Source of the DNA: Fastidiosipila sp.
GTDB taxonomy: Bacteria > Bacillota > Clostridia > Saccharofermentanales > DTU023
Reading direction: 5' to 3'
DNA: 36,918 bases
Assembly: GCA_012837885.1 (NCBI GenBank)
Contig: DUQI01000079.1
Coordinates: forward strand, 1-36,918
The notes under the pieces are model-generated. The model ran no database searches and was not told the origin of the DNA. It saw nothing but the letters and a program-made list of their open reading frames with translations. The number at the start of each line of letters is the position of its first letter. Position 1 is the stretch's first letter. Shown piece by piece: positions 16,676-25,142 of the stretch. Position numbers and translations under genes: made by a program.

Positions 16676-16782
16676 AAACCGGCAGTGTCCCTCATGTTTC
16701 GCCGATCATAGCGCGAAACGATCGTATCTGGATAGTCAACACATTTTTCTTTATCACTATGGGCGGGAAGGACGCTACATGG

Positions 16783-16788
16783 TAAGAT
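16783..16788 (+). promoter_or_regulatory. Candidate extended -10 promoter for the second EamA gene
   Basis: TAAGAT is preceded by TGG, giving the extended -10 pattern TGnTAnnnT. The expected start of transcription would lie about 20 bases before GTG 16815, leaving room for the GGGAGG ribosome binding site. There is no clear -35 element. Confidence 0.35.
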
Positions 16789-16814
16789 CGGTCAATCGTA
16801 CGGGAGGCGAAAGC

Positions 16815-17765
16815 GTGCAACATCGTTATGGTCAATTGAAATACGTGTTACTGCTCCTTTTAGCGGCCATCATCTGGGGCAGTGCTTTTGTCGCCCAGCA
16901 GGTCGGCATGGATTATGTCGGCCCGTTCACTTTCACGACGATCCGAAATGTGCTCGCCGTGCTGGCCCTCTCGCCCTTGATCCTGCTCAAGATCGGTGAA
17001 CCGAAACACGGTACGGATGTCTCTTCTGAAGATGTCCGCCGGGACAAAGAGCGTGCCAACCGTATGATGTGGCGGGCAGGCATTATACTCGGTCTGTTTC
17101 TTACCGTCGCGATGAATGTACAGCAGATCGGGCTGCTCTATACGACGCCCGGTAAAGCTGGATTCATCACGGCGTTTTACATCGTGCTGGTCCCGATCGT
17201 CTTGTTCTTCAAAGGACGGCGGATCGCGCCCTTTATCTGGCTGGCCGCGATCATCGCCTTCATCGGTCTCTTTTTATTGACGATCAATGAAGATCTTTCG
17301 GTCGGTTTGGGCGAGGTACTCGTCTTTATCTGCGCAATCGTCTACACGTTTCATATTCTTCTCGTCGAGCAGGTCTCGCCGTTTGTCAACACGGTACGTC
17401 TCGCAGCGATTCAGTTTGCCGTCTGCGCCGTCTTAAGTTCTGTCTTGATGTTCGTCTTTGAAGCACCCAAGATCGAGTCTATCCTGGCTGCCTGGCAGCC
17501 GCTCGTCTTCGCCGGCGTATTCTCCTCGGCGATCGCCTATACCCTGCAGATCGTCGGTCAGCGCGGTCTGTCGGCCCCGGTCGCCTCGCTCATCTTGTCG
17601 CTCGAAGCGTCCTTCGCCGTTTTAGCCGGCTGGCTCTTGCTGAGGCATGCCTTGACGACAAGGGAAGCGATCGGCTCGCTCCTCATGTTTCTCGGCGTCG
17701 TGCTTGCTCAGTTGCCGGGACTTATGGCGCTTCGGACAAGATCCGGCCGTCGACTCCGACCGTAA
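16815..17765 (+). CDS. EamA/DMT-family transporter
   Basis: The 316-residue protein is a second ten-helix EamA transporter. The first repeat begins YVLLLLLAAIIWGSAFVAQQ and ends in TAFYIVLVPIVLFFKGRRI; the second ends in LILSLEASFAVLAGWLLLRH and LLMFLGVVLAQLP, all characteristic of the family. I chose GTG 16815 because GGGAGG lies 7 bases upstream and the first helix then starts at residue 9. Longer in-frame starts (16779 and before) would add a polar extension with no ribosome binding site. The substrate is unknown. The 3' end overlaps the convergent ferredoxin-type gene by 44 bases, so the two messages are partly complementary. Confidence 0.85.
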   Translation: MQHRYGQLKYVLLLLLAAIIWGSAFVAQQVGMDYVGPFTFTTIRNVLAVLALSPLILLKIGEPKHGTDVSSEDVRRDKERANRMMWRAGIILGLFLTVAMNVQQIGLLYTTPGKAGFITAFYIVLVPIVLFFKGRRIAPFIWLAAIIAFIGLFLLTINEDLSVGLGEVLVFICAIVYTFHILLVEQVSPFVNTVRLAAIQFAVCAVLSSVLMFVFEAPKIESILAAWQPLVFAGVFSSAIAYTLQIVGQRGLSAPVASLILSLEASFAVLAGWLLLRHALTTREAIGSLLMFLGVVLAQLPGLMALRTRSGRRLRP

Positions 17766-18351
17766 CTTTTTCCAGAACAATCTCGTTCCCGGCTTCCCTC
17801 TCAGCTTCGACATATTGATTCGCCGCATACCATAGCCCATTACAGCAGGGCACATCCATCACGACGACCTTGATCGACTTCGGCTTATGTACGCTGAAGA
17901 TCTGACCGAGCCTCTCTTCGTAATCCGTCTGATCGAGCTTCGGGCAGGCGATCAACGTGGTGTAGGTGAATGGAAAAGCGCTTCGGAAATCGCCCATCAC
18001 GACCGGTGCGCAGTCGGCCACAAGTAAAACATCGGCATCTTCGAGATAAGGCGCCAGTGGTGAGAGTAGTCTTGCCTGCACCGGAAACTGACGATTGATC
18101 GACGCCCGCTGCTTTTCTTCAATATGGGCTTCGACCGCCTGCCTGTCGTACGCGGCGGCTTCCCGCTCGGTGAACGTGATCGCGCCGGTCGGACAGGTCG
18201 GCAGACAGTTGCCGAGACCGTCGCAGTAGTCGTCTCGGAGCAAGACGGCTTTTCCGTCTTGCAGCCCGATCGCGTGTTCATGGCAGGCATTGACACAAAG
18301 CCCGCAGCCGATGCATTTGTCCTGATCGATCTCGATTATCGTGCGGATCAT
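17722..18351 (-). CDS. 4Fe-4S ferredoxin-domain protein
   Basis: The 209-residue protein begins with a ferredoxin module. Cluster one is CIGCGLCVNAC (Cys13, 16, 19, 23). Cluster two reads CDGLGNCLPTCP (Cys43, 49, 53) and has Leu where a fourth Cys would normally stand, so it may hold a 3Fe cluster or none. The C-terminal 120 residues form a separate domain with VADCAPVV, ACPKLDQTD and VMDVPCCNGLW, whose cysteines could bind metal. The role is unproven; a redox or metal-handling function fits the neighbours. The start ATG overlaps the stop of the cupin gene (ATGA), which is strong evidence of one operon. The 3' end overlaps the convergent transporter gene. Confidence 0.85.
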   Translation of the reverse strand: MIRTIIEIDQDKCIGCGLCVNACHEHAIGLQDGKAVLLRDDYCDGLGNCLPTCPTGAITFTEREAAAYDRQAVEAHIEEKQRASINRQFPVQARLLSPLAPYLEDADVLLVADCAPVVMGDFRSAFPFTYTTLIACPKLDQTDYEERLGQIFSVHKPKSIKVVVMDVPCCNGLWYAANQYVEAEREAGNEIVLEKVTVGVDGRILSEAP

Positions 18352-18692
18352 GCGCGTTCCTCCGGGAAGACGACGGTGAGCAGCATCTTAAAATCTTCGA
18401 TGGCATAGACGGCGTGCGGAATCGTCGCCGGCATGACAAGCGATTCGCCCTCCCCTATGACGTAATCTTCGCCGCCGACCGTCAGCCGGCCTTTCCCTTC
18501 GAGGCAGGTGACCATCGCGTCGCCTTCGGAATCGTGACTCGAAATCGCTTCTCCCTTGGCAAAAGCGAATACGGTCAAACTGAGCGCATCATTTTGGGCC
18601 AGCGTCTTACTGACAACCTGACCGGGGCGTACCTCGACCTCGTCGGTTAAGCGGAGAACCGTTTGGTGTTCGATATTTCGGATGTATTTCAC
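18348..18692 (-). CDS. Small cupin-domain protein
   Basis: The 114-residue protein is a single cupin barrel. The first motif is ISSHDSEGDAMVTCLEGKGRL (about residues 50-70) with His53 and Glu56/Asp58 as possible metal ligands, and the second is GESLVMPATIPHAVYAI with His at about 94. The small size and lone domain suggest a metal- or ligand-binding accessory protein, not an assigned enzyme. GTG 18692 has AAGGAG 7 bases upstream. It is cotranslated with the ferredoxin-domain gene through a 4-base overlap; this cupin-ferredoxin pairing is one I recall from Clostridia-type genomes, but I cannot confirm its function. Confidence 0.85.
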   Translation of the reverse strand: MKYIRNIEHQTVLRLTDEVEVRPGQVVSKTLAQNDALSLTVFAFAKGEAISSHDSEGDAMVTCLEGKGRLTVGGEDYVIGEGESLVMPATIPHAVYAIEDFKMLLTVVFPEERA

Positions 18693-18945
18693 GTCTTGCT
18701 CCTTATCTTTTCAGCGGTATTCAGCCGCCTATTATCGTCTTCTCTTTTCATTTGCACATTGATCGGCGTCAAGTATGCCATGAAACACTCCCGTCACATC
18801 ACCGGATAGCGACACGTTTGTTACCCGTCACTTATATATTGGCTTGTTTTGTTACACTTAAAAAAGATCCGTCAACACGTATGAAGAGGCGTGTTCGACT
18901 CACAAAACAGAACACAGATTTGCAAGAAGAAAGGACTTATCACTT

Positions 18946-20643
18946 ATGGCAGATGAAAAGAAAAACCCGATGGACAAAGCAAAAGCGGGGCCACCGGTTC
19001 CGAGTAGAAACGATGAAATCGGTGAGTTTCCGGGGCTGACGACGGTCGCCGGCGCACCGGTAGAAAGCAATCAGGATTCAATGACCGCGGGTGTGCGCGG
19101 CCCCATGATGCTTCAGGATGTGTGGTTTTTAGAAAAACACGCCCACTTCAACCGTGAGGTGATCCCGGAGCGGCGCATGCACGCTAAAGGATCCGGAGCG
19201 TTCGGTACGTTCACCGTGACGCATGACATCACGAAATACACGAAGGCGAAGATCTTCTCCGAAGTCGGTAAGAAAACAGAGATGTTCGCGCGCTTTTCGA
19301 CTGTCGCCGGCGAAAGAGGCGCGGCCGACGCCGAGCGCGATATCCGCGGTTTTGCCCTGAAGTTTTATACGGAAGAAGGCAACTGGGACATGGTCGGTAA
19401 CAACACGCCGGTCTTCTTTTTCCGTGACGCCTTGAAATTCCCGGACCTTAACCATGCCGTCAAACGCGATCCGAAGACGAACATGCGAAGCCCGAACAAC
19501 CAGTGGGACTTTTGGTCGTCCCTGCCGGAAGCTTTGCTTCAGGTCACGATCATCATGAGTGACCGCGGTATTCCGGCATCGTATCGCTACATGCACGGCT
19601 TCTCGAGTCACGCCTACAGCTTCATCAATGAGAACAATGAAAGACACTGGGTGAAGTTCCATTTCCGCTCCCAACAGGGCATCTTGAACCTGACCGATCA
19701 GGAAGCGGCGGAAGTCGTCGGTGCCGACCGAGAGAGCCACCAGCGCGATCTGTTCACCGCGATTGCCAACGGCAAATTCCCGAAGTGGACGATGTACGTT
19801 CAGATCATGAGCGAAGAGCAGGCGGATGCGATGGAGAATAATCCGTTCGACCTGACGAAGATGTGGCTGAAAAAAGATGTACCGTTCATCGAGGTCGGCG
19901 AGTTCGAGCTGAACCGAAATCCGGAAAACTACTTTGCCGACGTCGAGCAGGCCGCCTTCTCGCCGGCCAACGTCGTCCCAGGTATCTCCTTCTCGCCCGA
20001 CCGTATGCTGCAGGGCAGACTGTTCGCCTACGGCGATGCCCAGCGTTATCGCCTCGGCATCAATCACCATCAGATTCCGGTCAATACGCCGAAAGGCGCG
20101 GCCGAGTATCACAGCTTCCATCGTGACGGTCAGATGAGAGTTGACGGCAACCGGGGCGGAGAGATCCACACCGAGCCGAACAGCTACGGCAACTGGGAGG
20201 ACAAGCAGACCAAAGCGCTGCCTGTGGAAAAAGGCGGTGACGTCTACCGCTATGACTTCCGAGAAGACGACCACGATTACTACACGCAGGTCGGCCTCCT
20301 TTACAACGCGATGACCGACCGGCAAAAGCAGGTGCTGTACGACAACACGGCGCGCGATCTGAAAGACTGTACGCTGCAGATCAAGCATCGCCACATCAAT
20401 AACTGCTACCAGGCGGATCCCGGATACGGCGAAGGCGTAGCCAAGGCATGCGGCATCAATATCGAAGATGTCGACACGAATCTGCCGCCCCGCACGAGCC
20501 AGGCAGGAAACGAAGAGGCGAACCGCAAGCATCCGGAATTGAACGAAGTGCATGTCGTCATGCCGCCGATGGAAGAGATCGACACGAACGTCGACGATCC
20601 GACCGTCTATACCGATCCGATGCAAGATCCGTTCGTGCTCTAA
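18946..20643 (+). CDS. katA: Monofunctional heme catalase
   Basis: The 565-residue protein decomposes hydrogen peroxide. The distal heme side has His79 in [12 protein letters not shown] and the catalytic Asn near residue 153 in [32 protein letters not shown] is the family signature, and the proximal heme-ligand Tyr lies in [14 protein letters not shown]. The NADPH-region and C-terminal segment read as the small-subunit catalase type, with a slightly long acidic C-terminal tail. The ATG at 18946 has AAGGAC about 11 bases upstream. The 253-base region before it holds no gene; it is AT-rich near 18820-18870, but I cannot identify a promoter or a PerR box with confidence. A strong terminator follows the gene. 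Confidence 0.95.
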   Translation: MADEKKNPMDKAKAGPPVPSRNDEIGEFPGLTTVAGAPVESNQDSMTAGVRGPMMLQDVWFLEKHAHFNREVIPERRMHAKGSGAFGTFTVTHDITKYTKAKIFSEVGKKTEMFARFSTVAGERGAADAERDIRGFALKFYTEEGNWDMVGNNTPVFFFRDALKFPDLNHAVKRDPKTNMRSPNNQWDFWSSLPEALLQVTIIMSDRGIPASYRYMHGFSSHAYSFINENNERHWVKFHFRSQQGILNLTDQEAAEVVGADRESHQRDLFTAIANGKFPKWTMYVQIMSEEQADAMENNPFDLTKMWLKKDVPFIEVGEFELNRNPENYFADVEQAAFSPANVVPGISFSPDRMLQGRLFAYGDAQRYRLGINHHQIPVNTPKGAAEYHSFHRDGQMRVDGNRGGEIHTEPNSYGNWEDKQTKALPVEKGGDVYRYDFREDDHDYYTQVGLLYNAMTDRQKQVLYDNTARDLKDCTLQIKHRHINNCYQADPGYGEGVAKACGINIEDVDTNLPPRTSQAGNEEANRKHPELNEVHVVMPPMEEIDTNVDDPTVYTDPMQDPFVL

Positions 20644-20696
20644 GTAAAAGACAAAACCAGCAAAAAACAAAAATAGGTTTAACGTTGACCTGTCTC

Positions 20697-20730
20697 GAAA
20701 GAACCGCCGCCCGGCGGTTCTTTCTCTTTT
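20697..20730 (+). terminator. Rho-independent terminator after the catalase gene
   Basis: GAAAGAACCGCC (20697-20708) pairs perfectly with GGCGGTTCTTTC (20713-20724) across the loop GCCC; a T-rich tail follows. It lies 53 bases after the catalase stop. Confidence 0.9.
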
Positions 20731-20799
20731 ACACGGCGTCTTGTCCTTGACGTGACGGTGCCCGGCATAGACACTGGTATTACTGAAGGAGGTGGCAAC

Positions 20800-21432
20800 A
20801 TGGAAAAACGTTCGATAGGTCCCGGCACCCTGCTCGGACCCTTACCGGTCGTGCTCGTAGGCTCGTATGGTGAAGTCGAAAGACACGGGACGACCTCGGT
20901 CATTCAAAATCCGATGACGGCCGCCTGGACCGGCATCGTCAACTCCACCCCGCCGATGGTCTCGGTTTCGATCCGACCGGAAAGGCTGAGCCATCGTTTT
21001 ATCATGGAGACGGGTGAGTTCACGTTGAATATCGCTTCCAGTTCGCAGGCGGCCGACGTCGACTTTTGCGGGGTCAAGAGCGGCCGCGATCTCGATAAGG
21101 CGAAAGCATGTCATTTGACGCCTCTGAAACTATCCACTTTATCGGTCACGGCCGGGTATAAGGAATGTCCCGTCATTCTGGCCTGCCGCGTACACGAAGT
21201 AAAAAAGCTCGGCAGCCACGACATGTTTATCGGGAAGATCGTCGATGTGCTCGCCGATGACGCGTTGTTCGCTAAAGACCAGCTCGATCTGACGAAGGCC
21301 GATCTTCTCACCTATTACCATGGCGACTACTACGGCCAAAGCAGGCGCATAGGCTTTTTCGGTTATTCCGTCGCCAAGACGAACGTATTGAAACGACGTT
21401 TACCAAAAGAATTCTGGCCGGAAGCCAGGTAG
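20800..21432 (+). CDS. Flavin reductase-like (FMN-binding split-barrel) protein
   Basis: The 210-residue product matches the flavoredoxin/flavin-reductase-like family that binds FMN in a split barrel. Visible segments are LGPLPVVLVGSYG near the start, NPMTAAWTGIVNSTPPMVSVSIRP (31-54) as the flavin-binding region, RLSHRFIMETGEFTLNIAS, then DFCGVKSGRD and CRVHEVKKLGSHDMFIGKIVDV. The likely role is reduction of flavin or of a bound FMN using NAD(P)H; the physiological partner is unknown. I chose ATG 20800 because GAAGGAGGT lies 6 bases upstream, in place of an in-frame start 48 bases earlier that would sit inside the preceding leader. It follows the catalase terminator, so it is probably transcribed on its own. 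Confidence 0.85.
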   Translation: MEKRSIGPGTLLGPLPVVLVGSYGEVERHGTTSVIQNPMTAAWTGIVNSTPPMVSVSIRPERLSHRFIMETGEFTLNIASSSQAADVDFCGVKSGRDLDKAKACHLTPLKLSTLSVTAGYKECPVILACRVHEVKKLGSHDMFIGKIVDVLADDALFAKDQLDLTKADLLTYYHGDYYGQSRRIGFFGYSVAKTNVLKRRLPKEFWPEAR

Positions 21433-21486
21433 TCGGCACTGAAATTGCGTTAAGATAAAAGCACCTTCCAAAAGGAGATTGACCTA

Positions 21487-21951
21487 ATGAAAAAACGCAC
21501 CATCCTTCTCATTCTCGCCCTGATCATGCTGGTCTCCGCCTGCGGCGGCAGCAAAAAGACGCTCGATGTCAAAGCGTTCGGCCAAAAAGTGCACGACACG
21601 ATCGACTTTGAAGTCGAGATGACTCACCGCGACGACGATGTCTTAAACCAGCTCTACGGCATTGAAGATGCCGACATCAAACAGCGCTCGTTCTATGTCA
21701 GCACCGGCTACACACCGGAAGAGATTATCGTGATCGAGGCGACCGACGCCGAGGCAGCCGCCCGTGTCGAAGCTGCTTTCCGTCAGCGGGTCGAAGATCA
21801 ACGAGAAGCGTTCACGAATTACATCCCCGAGCAGCGCCCGAAGCTGAACGATCCGCCGATCAAGCGAAACGGCAATTACGCGGCGATGGTCATCTCGGGT
21901 TTCGATGAGAAAGCGGCGTCTTTGATCGACGATTTCTTTAAAGGGAACTGA
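21487..21951 (+). CDS. DUF4358-family lipoprotein
   Basis: The 154-residue product begins MKKRTILLILALIMLVSACGG, a lipoprotein signal with lipobox Cys19, so the mature protein is membrane-anchored outside the cell. The rest reads like DUF4358: a middle segment SFYVSTGYTPEEIIVIEATD, a helix AARVEAAFRQRVEDQREAF, then NYIPEQRPKL and GNYAAMVISGF. Family function is not established. AAAAGGAG lies about 9 bases before ATG 21487. It is followed at 81 bases by the aminopeptidase gene on the same strand, so a shared message is possible but not shown. Confidence 0.8.
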   Translation: MKKRTILLILALIMLVSACGGSKKTLDVKAFGQKVHDTIDFEVEMTHRDDDVLNQLYGIEDADIKQRSFYVSTGYTPEEIIVIEATDAEAAARVEAAFRQRVEDQREAFTNYIPEQRPKLNDPPIKRNGNYAAMVISGFDEKAASLIDDFFKGN

Positions 21952-22032
21952 TGCACTTGAGTGAATGAAAGACACGGACAAGGCCGGCCGGACCGGTCAG
22001 AATAAAAGAGATCAACGAATGCAAGGAGCACT

Positions 22033-23286
22033 ATGTACGATTCCAAGATGATTGAAAAATACGCCGACCTGATTTTGAAAGTCGGCATCAACCTGCAGCC
22101 GGGAGAAGGGCTCGTCCTCTCCGGCAGCACTGAAGCACTCGACCTTTTGCGTCTCGTCACGGAGAAGGCATACCAGATGGGCGCGAAAGACGTCATCTAC
22201 ATGCCGCTCGATGACCGTATGAATAGAGCGCGGTTCGCCTACGGTCCGAATGAAGCGTTTGAGGCGTACGACGATTACCGTGCCGAGTACCTGATCCATC
22301 TGTATGAGGATCGTTATCAGCATGCGTTTATCCCGAGCACCGATCCGAACCTTCTGAAAGACATGGATCCGGCGAAGATCGCCGCGTACAATCGCAAGGT
22401 CGCCGGTATCAATCAGGATACGGGACTCAGCAAGTACCGCATGACCGGAAAGACGCGCTGGACGATCGCAGCGATGCCGGGCGAAGGCTGGGCGTCACTC
22501 GTCTTCCCCGACAAAAAAGGCGAGGAGGCGAAGGCGGCACTTTTTGACCTGATCGCGCACGCCGTGCGAATCGATCAGGAGGACCCGATTCAGGCCTGGC
22601 GAGATCACAACGATCAATTGGCGAAAGTCCGCGAATACATGAACAACCGCCAGTTCGACTACGTGCACTTTAAAGGTCCCGGTACCGATCTGAAGGTCGG
22701 TCTGGCGGACGGCCATGTCTGGCTCGGCGGCTCGAAAGACAGCAGTGTCGGCTCGATCGACTATGTCGCCAATATGCCGACCGAGGAAGTGTTCACCACG
22801 CCGCATAAAGACAGAGTCGACGGCACCGTGCGAAGCACGAAACCTTTGAGTCTGCACGGCAACCTGATCACCGATATGGAGTTTACGTTCAAGGACGGCA
22901 AGGTCGTCGACTTTTCCGCCTCCGCCGGCAAGGATGTACTGGAAAACCATCTCGGTCAGGATGAAGGGGCCAAACGCCTCGGCGAAATCGCACTGGTCGA
23001 AAACACATCACCGATCGCCGAGACGGGCAAACTGTTTTACAACACGCTTTTCGATGAGAATGCCTCCTGTCATCTCGCATTTGGCCAGTCATACGGCTAT
23101 GCGATGAAAGGCGGCGCCAATATGGAGAAAAATGAGCTCGAAGCACTCGGTGCAAACCAGTCGATGATTCACACCGACTTCATGATCGGCGGCGCCGACG
23201 TCGCCGTAACCGGCTACACAAAGGACGGCAAAGCCTACCCGATCATCGTAGACGGCTCGTACGTCAAAGAGATCGTGGAGGGATAG
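22033..23286 (+). CDS. Family M29 metallo-aminopeptidase
   Basis: The 417-residue protein has the M29 (thermophilic aminopeptidase/AmpS) layout. The N-terminal domain shows KYADLILKVGINLQPGEGL and GAKDVIYMPLDD. The C-terminal metal domain has NMPTEEVFTTPHKDRVDG with the family's Glu and His ligands, LENHLGQDEGAKRLGEIAL, and HTDFMIGG at the end with a His/Asp pair. It probably removes N-terminal residues from peptides in the cytoplasm and uses two metal ions. AAGGAG lies 6 bases before ATG 22033. The DUF6054-family gene begins 3 bases after its stop, and a cupin gene follows 20 bases later, so the three are probably cotranscribed. Confidence 0.93.
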   Translation: MYDSKMIEKYADLILKVGINLQPGEGLVLSGSTEALDLLRLVTEKAYQMGAKDVIYMPLDDRMNRARFAYGPNEAFEAYDDYRAEYLIHLYEDRYQHAFIPSTDPNLLKDMDPAKIAAYNRKVAGINQDTGLSKYRMTGKTRWTIAAMPGEGWASLVFPDKKGEEAKAALFDLIAHAVRIDQEDPIQAWRDHNDQLAKVREYMNNRQFDYVHFKGPGTDLKVGLADGHVWLGGSKDSSVGSIDYVANMPTEEVFTTPHKDRVDGTVRSTKPLSLHGNLITDMEFTFKDGKVVDFSASAGKDVLENHLGQDEGAKRLGEIALVENTSPIAETGKLFYNTLFDENASCHLAFGQSYGYAMKGGANMEKNELEALGANQSMIHTDFMIGGADVAVTGYTKDGKAYPIIVDGSYVKEIVEG

Positions 23287-23289
23287 CGT

Positions 23290-23649
23290 ATGGCGACTGC
23301 CGTATTGCGCGGCAACCAGAGTTTCGAGCATATCCGTCAAGGTATGCTGGACGGTGTATTGCGAAGCGGCGTCTCGGTCAATCTGGTTGACGAAGCCTTC
23401 TACGATTTCGAGCAGATGAAATTTTCCGTGCTCGTCTTCGAAAAGTACTTTATGCGTGTCGGAAACCGTCTGTCGGTCACGATCTCGATTGTCGAGCCGC
23501 CGCAGGGCGATCTCGAGGTTATCGTGATCGGTGCCGCGGGCGGCACCGGCGCCTTCCTTCGCTTTTCCTGGGGCTCGGAAGACAGCTTCGTCGGTAGCGT
23601 GATCGATGTCGCCACGTCACTCGGTCTGACGCTGGTGTCGAGCACCTGA
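23290..23649 (+). CDS. Small protein resembling DUF6054
   Basis: The 119-residue protein starts 3 bases after the aminopeptidase stop, consistent with coupling. It reads as a small alpha/beta protein: an N-terminal helix SFEHIRQGMLDGVLRSGVSV, strands around KFSVLVFEKYFMRVGNRLSV and EVIVIGAAGGTGAFLRFSW, and a C-terminal helix FVGSVIDVATSLG. The pattern of a basic Tyr-containing strand and a Gly-rich strand recalls DUF6054, but I hold this assignment only moderately. No catalytic residues are evident and the function is unknown. Confidence 0.7.
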   Translation: MATAVLRGNQSFEHIRQGMLDGVLRSGVSVNLVDEAFYDFEQMKFSVLVFEKYFMRVGNRLSVTISIVEPPQGDLEVIVIGAAGGTGAFLRFSWGSEDSFVGSVIDVATSLGLTLVSST

Positions 23650-23669
23650 CACTAAAGGGGAATGAAAAC

Positions 23670-24152
23670 ATGCACGAGATAAAAGAAATTCTGATCGAAG
23701 AAAAGGCGCCGTTTCCAAACAGCAGGCATCCCGTGTTGTTTTATCCGCAGGCTCTCGATCCGGCTGAACAGTGTTTTACGGATCTGTTCGCAAAGAACGG
23801 TTGGACCGGTATCTGGGTCAACGGCGTGTATCGCTATGATCACTTCCATGTCAAAGCTCACGAAGCACTCGGCTGCATCAAAGGCTGGGTGAAGGTGCGC
23901 TTAGGCGGACCGGATGGTGACACCTACACCTTGAAAGCAGGTGACGCCGTATTACTCCCTGCCGGGACGGGACACCGCAACATCGAAAGCTCCGCCGATT
24001 TTCAGATCGTCGGCGCCTATCCGCCGGGACAGTCACCCGACCTGCAGACCGGCGACATGGCACGTTACGATGCACTGAAAAAGCAGGCGGCCTCGCTCGA
24101 ACTGCCGGAGACGGATCCGGTCAGCGGAAAAAGAATCAGTTGGTCTGACTAA
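23670..24152 (+). CDS. YjlB-type cupin protein
   Basis: The 160-residue protein is a single cupin. The first metal-binding motif is YDHFHVKAHEALGCIKGWVKV (His62, His64, Glu69 by count) and the second is AGDAVLLPAGTGHRNIE with a His near residue 101. GAYPPGQSPDL near the end resembles the B. subtilis YjlB group. The substrate is unknown; cupins of this kind may be metal-dependent isomerases, oxygenases or simple binding proteins. AAGGGG lies upstream of ATG 23670. It closes the small plus-strand set that begins with the aminopeptidase, and a terminator hairpin follows. Confidence 0.85.
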   Translation: MHEIKEILIEEKAPFPNSRHPVLFYPQALDPAEQCFTDLFAKNGWTGIWVNGVYRYDHFHVKAHEALGCIKGWVKVRLGGPDGDTYTLKAGDAVLLPAGTGHRNIESSADFQIVGAYPPGQSPDLQTGDMARYDALKKQAASLELPETDPVSGKRISWSD

Positions 24153-24176
24153 ATTAGATCTAAATAACTTTTGCTT

Positions 24177-24202
24177 AAAGCCGGAGCTAAGCCTCCGGCT
24201 TT
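24177..24202. terminator. Bidirectional terminator hairpin between cupin and nitroreductase genes
   Basis: AAAGCCGGAG (24177-24186) and CTCCGGCTTT (24193-24202) form a perfect 10-bp stem with a 6-base loop. Each strand has A/T-rich flanks. The right arm lies within the final codons of the convergent nitroreductase gene. Confidence 0.7.
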
Positions 24203-25011
24203 AACACGAATCCCTGCGCAGCGATGTAGTCGAGCATGCGCTGGCGCTTTTTCGCGACCGTATTCAAGCGGGTGACCACCTGTTTGGAAAATGAGTCGAC
24301 GCGCCGATTCATGTCGCGTAAATCGTAGTACGTTTCCATTTCTGCATCGTAGCGCGCGAGCGCCTCCGTATCGATCTCGAGCTTCTCGTACGTATCGGTG
24401 AATAGTTTTTCCGAGAGCGGCATACGCGGCTTCAGCATCGGTTCCTGATTGATTTTGCCGAAACCGACACCGAGTGCCGGGAAGGTCAAGGTCGGTAATT
24501 TCAATATCTCGATCACCCGCCCCGGATCGTTCAGGATGCTGCCGAAATAGACGGCACCGAGTCCCGATGCCTCGACCGCCGTGGTCAATGTCTGGGCGGC
24601 TAAAATCGCGTCGGAAAACCCTTGGAAAAACGCGTCCATCGTGTTCCCGGCGACGACGCTTTCGCCTTTTAACGCTGCGATCTTGTTGTTCCGGTACAGA
24701 TCGACGATAAAGATGACGAGTTCAGGTGCTCTGGCCAGATACTCCTGACCGGCCACGTCGGCGAGTGCCTTTCTGACCGCCTCATCTTTCACGCGAATCA
24801 TCGAGTACTGCTGCATGCCGGTCGAGCTGGCCGTGCGGTTGACGGCCTCAAACAGACGTGCGAGCAACGCGTCGTCAAGCGGCTCATCCTTGAACTCCCT
24901 GATCGTCCGGCGCTGCAAAAGATTGCGAATCGTTTTGTTGTCAACATCAAAAATGGTATTCATAAGCGTTTCAGGTGACGATTTCTTTCGTCCGCCGCCT
25001 CCTTCATTCAT
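24187..25011 (-). CDS. Nitroreductase-family FMN oxidoreductase (NfrA/NfsA-like)
   Basis: The 274-residue protein belongs to the FMN-binding nitroreductase superfamily, near the NADPH-dependent NfsA/FRP branch. Evidence is LLQRRTIREFKDEPLD (FMN phosphate Arg cluster, about residues 31-46), SSTGMQQYSMIRV for flavin contacts, ARAPELVIFIVDLYRN, DAILAAQTLTTAVEASGLGAVYFGSI, and LGVGFGKI. It probably transfers electrons from NAD(P)H to quinones, nitro compounds or disulfides. ATG 25011 has GAGG 7 bases upstream. The later in-frame ATG at 24963 lacks a site. A 16-residue polar Gly/Lys-rich extension (NEGGGGRKKSS) precedes the fold and is unusual. It diverges from the TelA-family gene. Confidence 0.88.
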   Translation of the reverse strand: MNEGGGGRKKSSPETLMNTIFDVDNKTIRNLLQRRTIREFKDEPLDDALLARLFEAVNRTASSTGMQQYSMIRVKDEAVRKALADVAGQEYLARAPELVIFIVDLYRNNKIAALKGESVVAGNTMDAFFQGFSDAILAAQTLTTAVEASGLGAVYFGSILNDPGRVIEILKLPTLTFPALGVGFGKINQEPMLKPRMPLSEKLFTDTYEKLEIDTEALARYDAEMETYYDLRDMNRRVDSFSKQVVTRLNTVAKKRQRMLDYIAAQGFVLKPEA

Positions 25012-25093
25012 TTTCCGTCCTCAGGATAGCATGACGATCGGTCACTTCACGTTACGTCGTCGGTAAAAACCGAATTATTAACGTCCGTCATGG

Positions 25094-25099
25094 TATATT
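25094..25099 (+). promoter_or_regulatory. Candidate extended -10 promoter for the TelA-family gene
   Basis: TATATT preceded by TGG fits the extended -10 pattern. It lies 44 bases upstream of ATG 25143. No -35 match is evident. Confidence 0.35.
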
Positions 25100-25142
25100 A
25101 AGCATATATGACCGTATCTATACCCAATGTTGGAGGTCTTCT

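Noticed and set aside
19129-20670. Long open frame opposite the catalase gene
   Set aside because: It is the antisense shadow of a clearly recognised catalase, shows no family features, and has no ribosome binding site.
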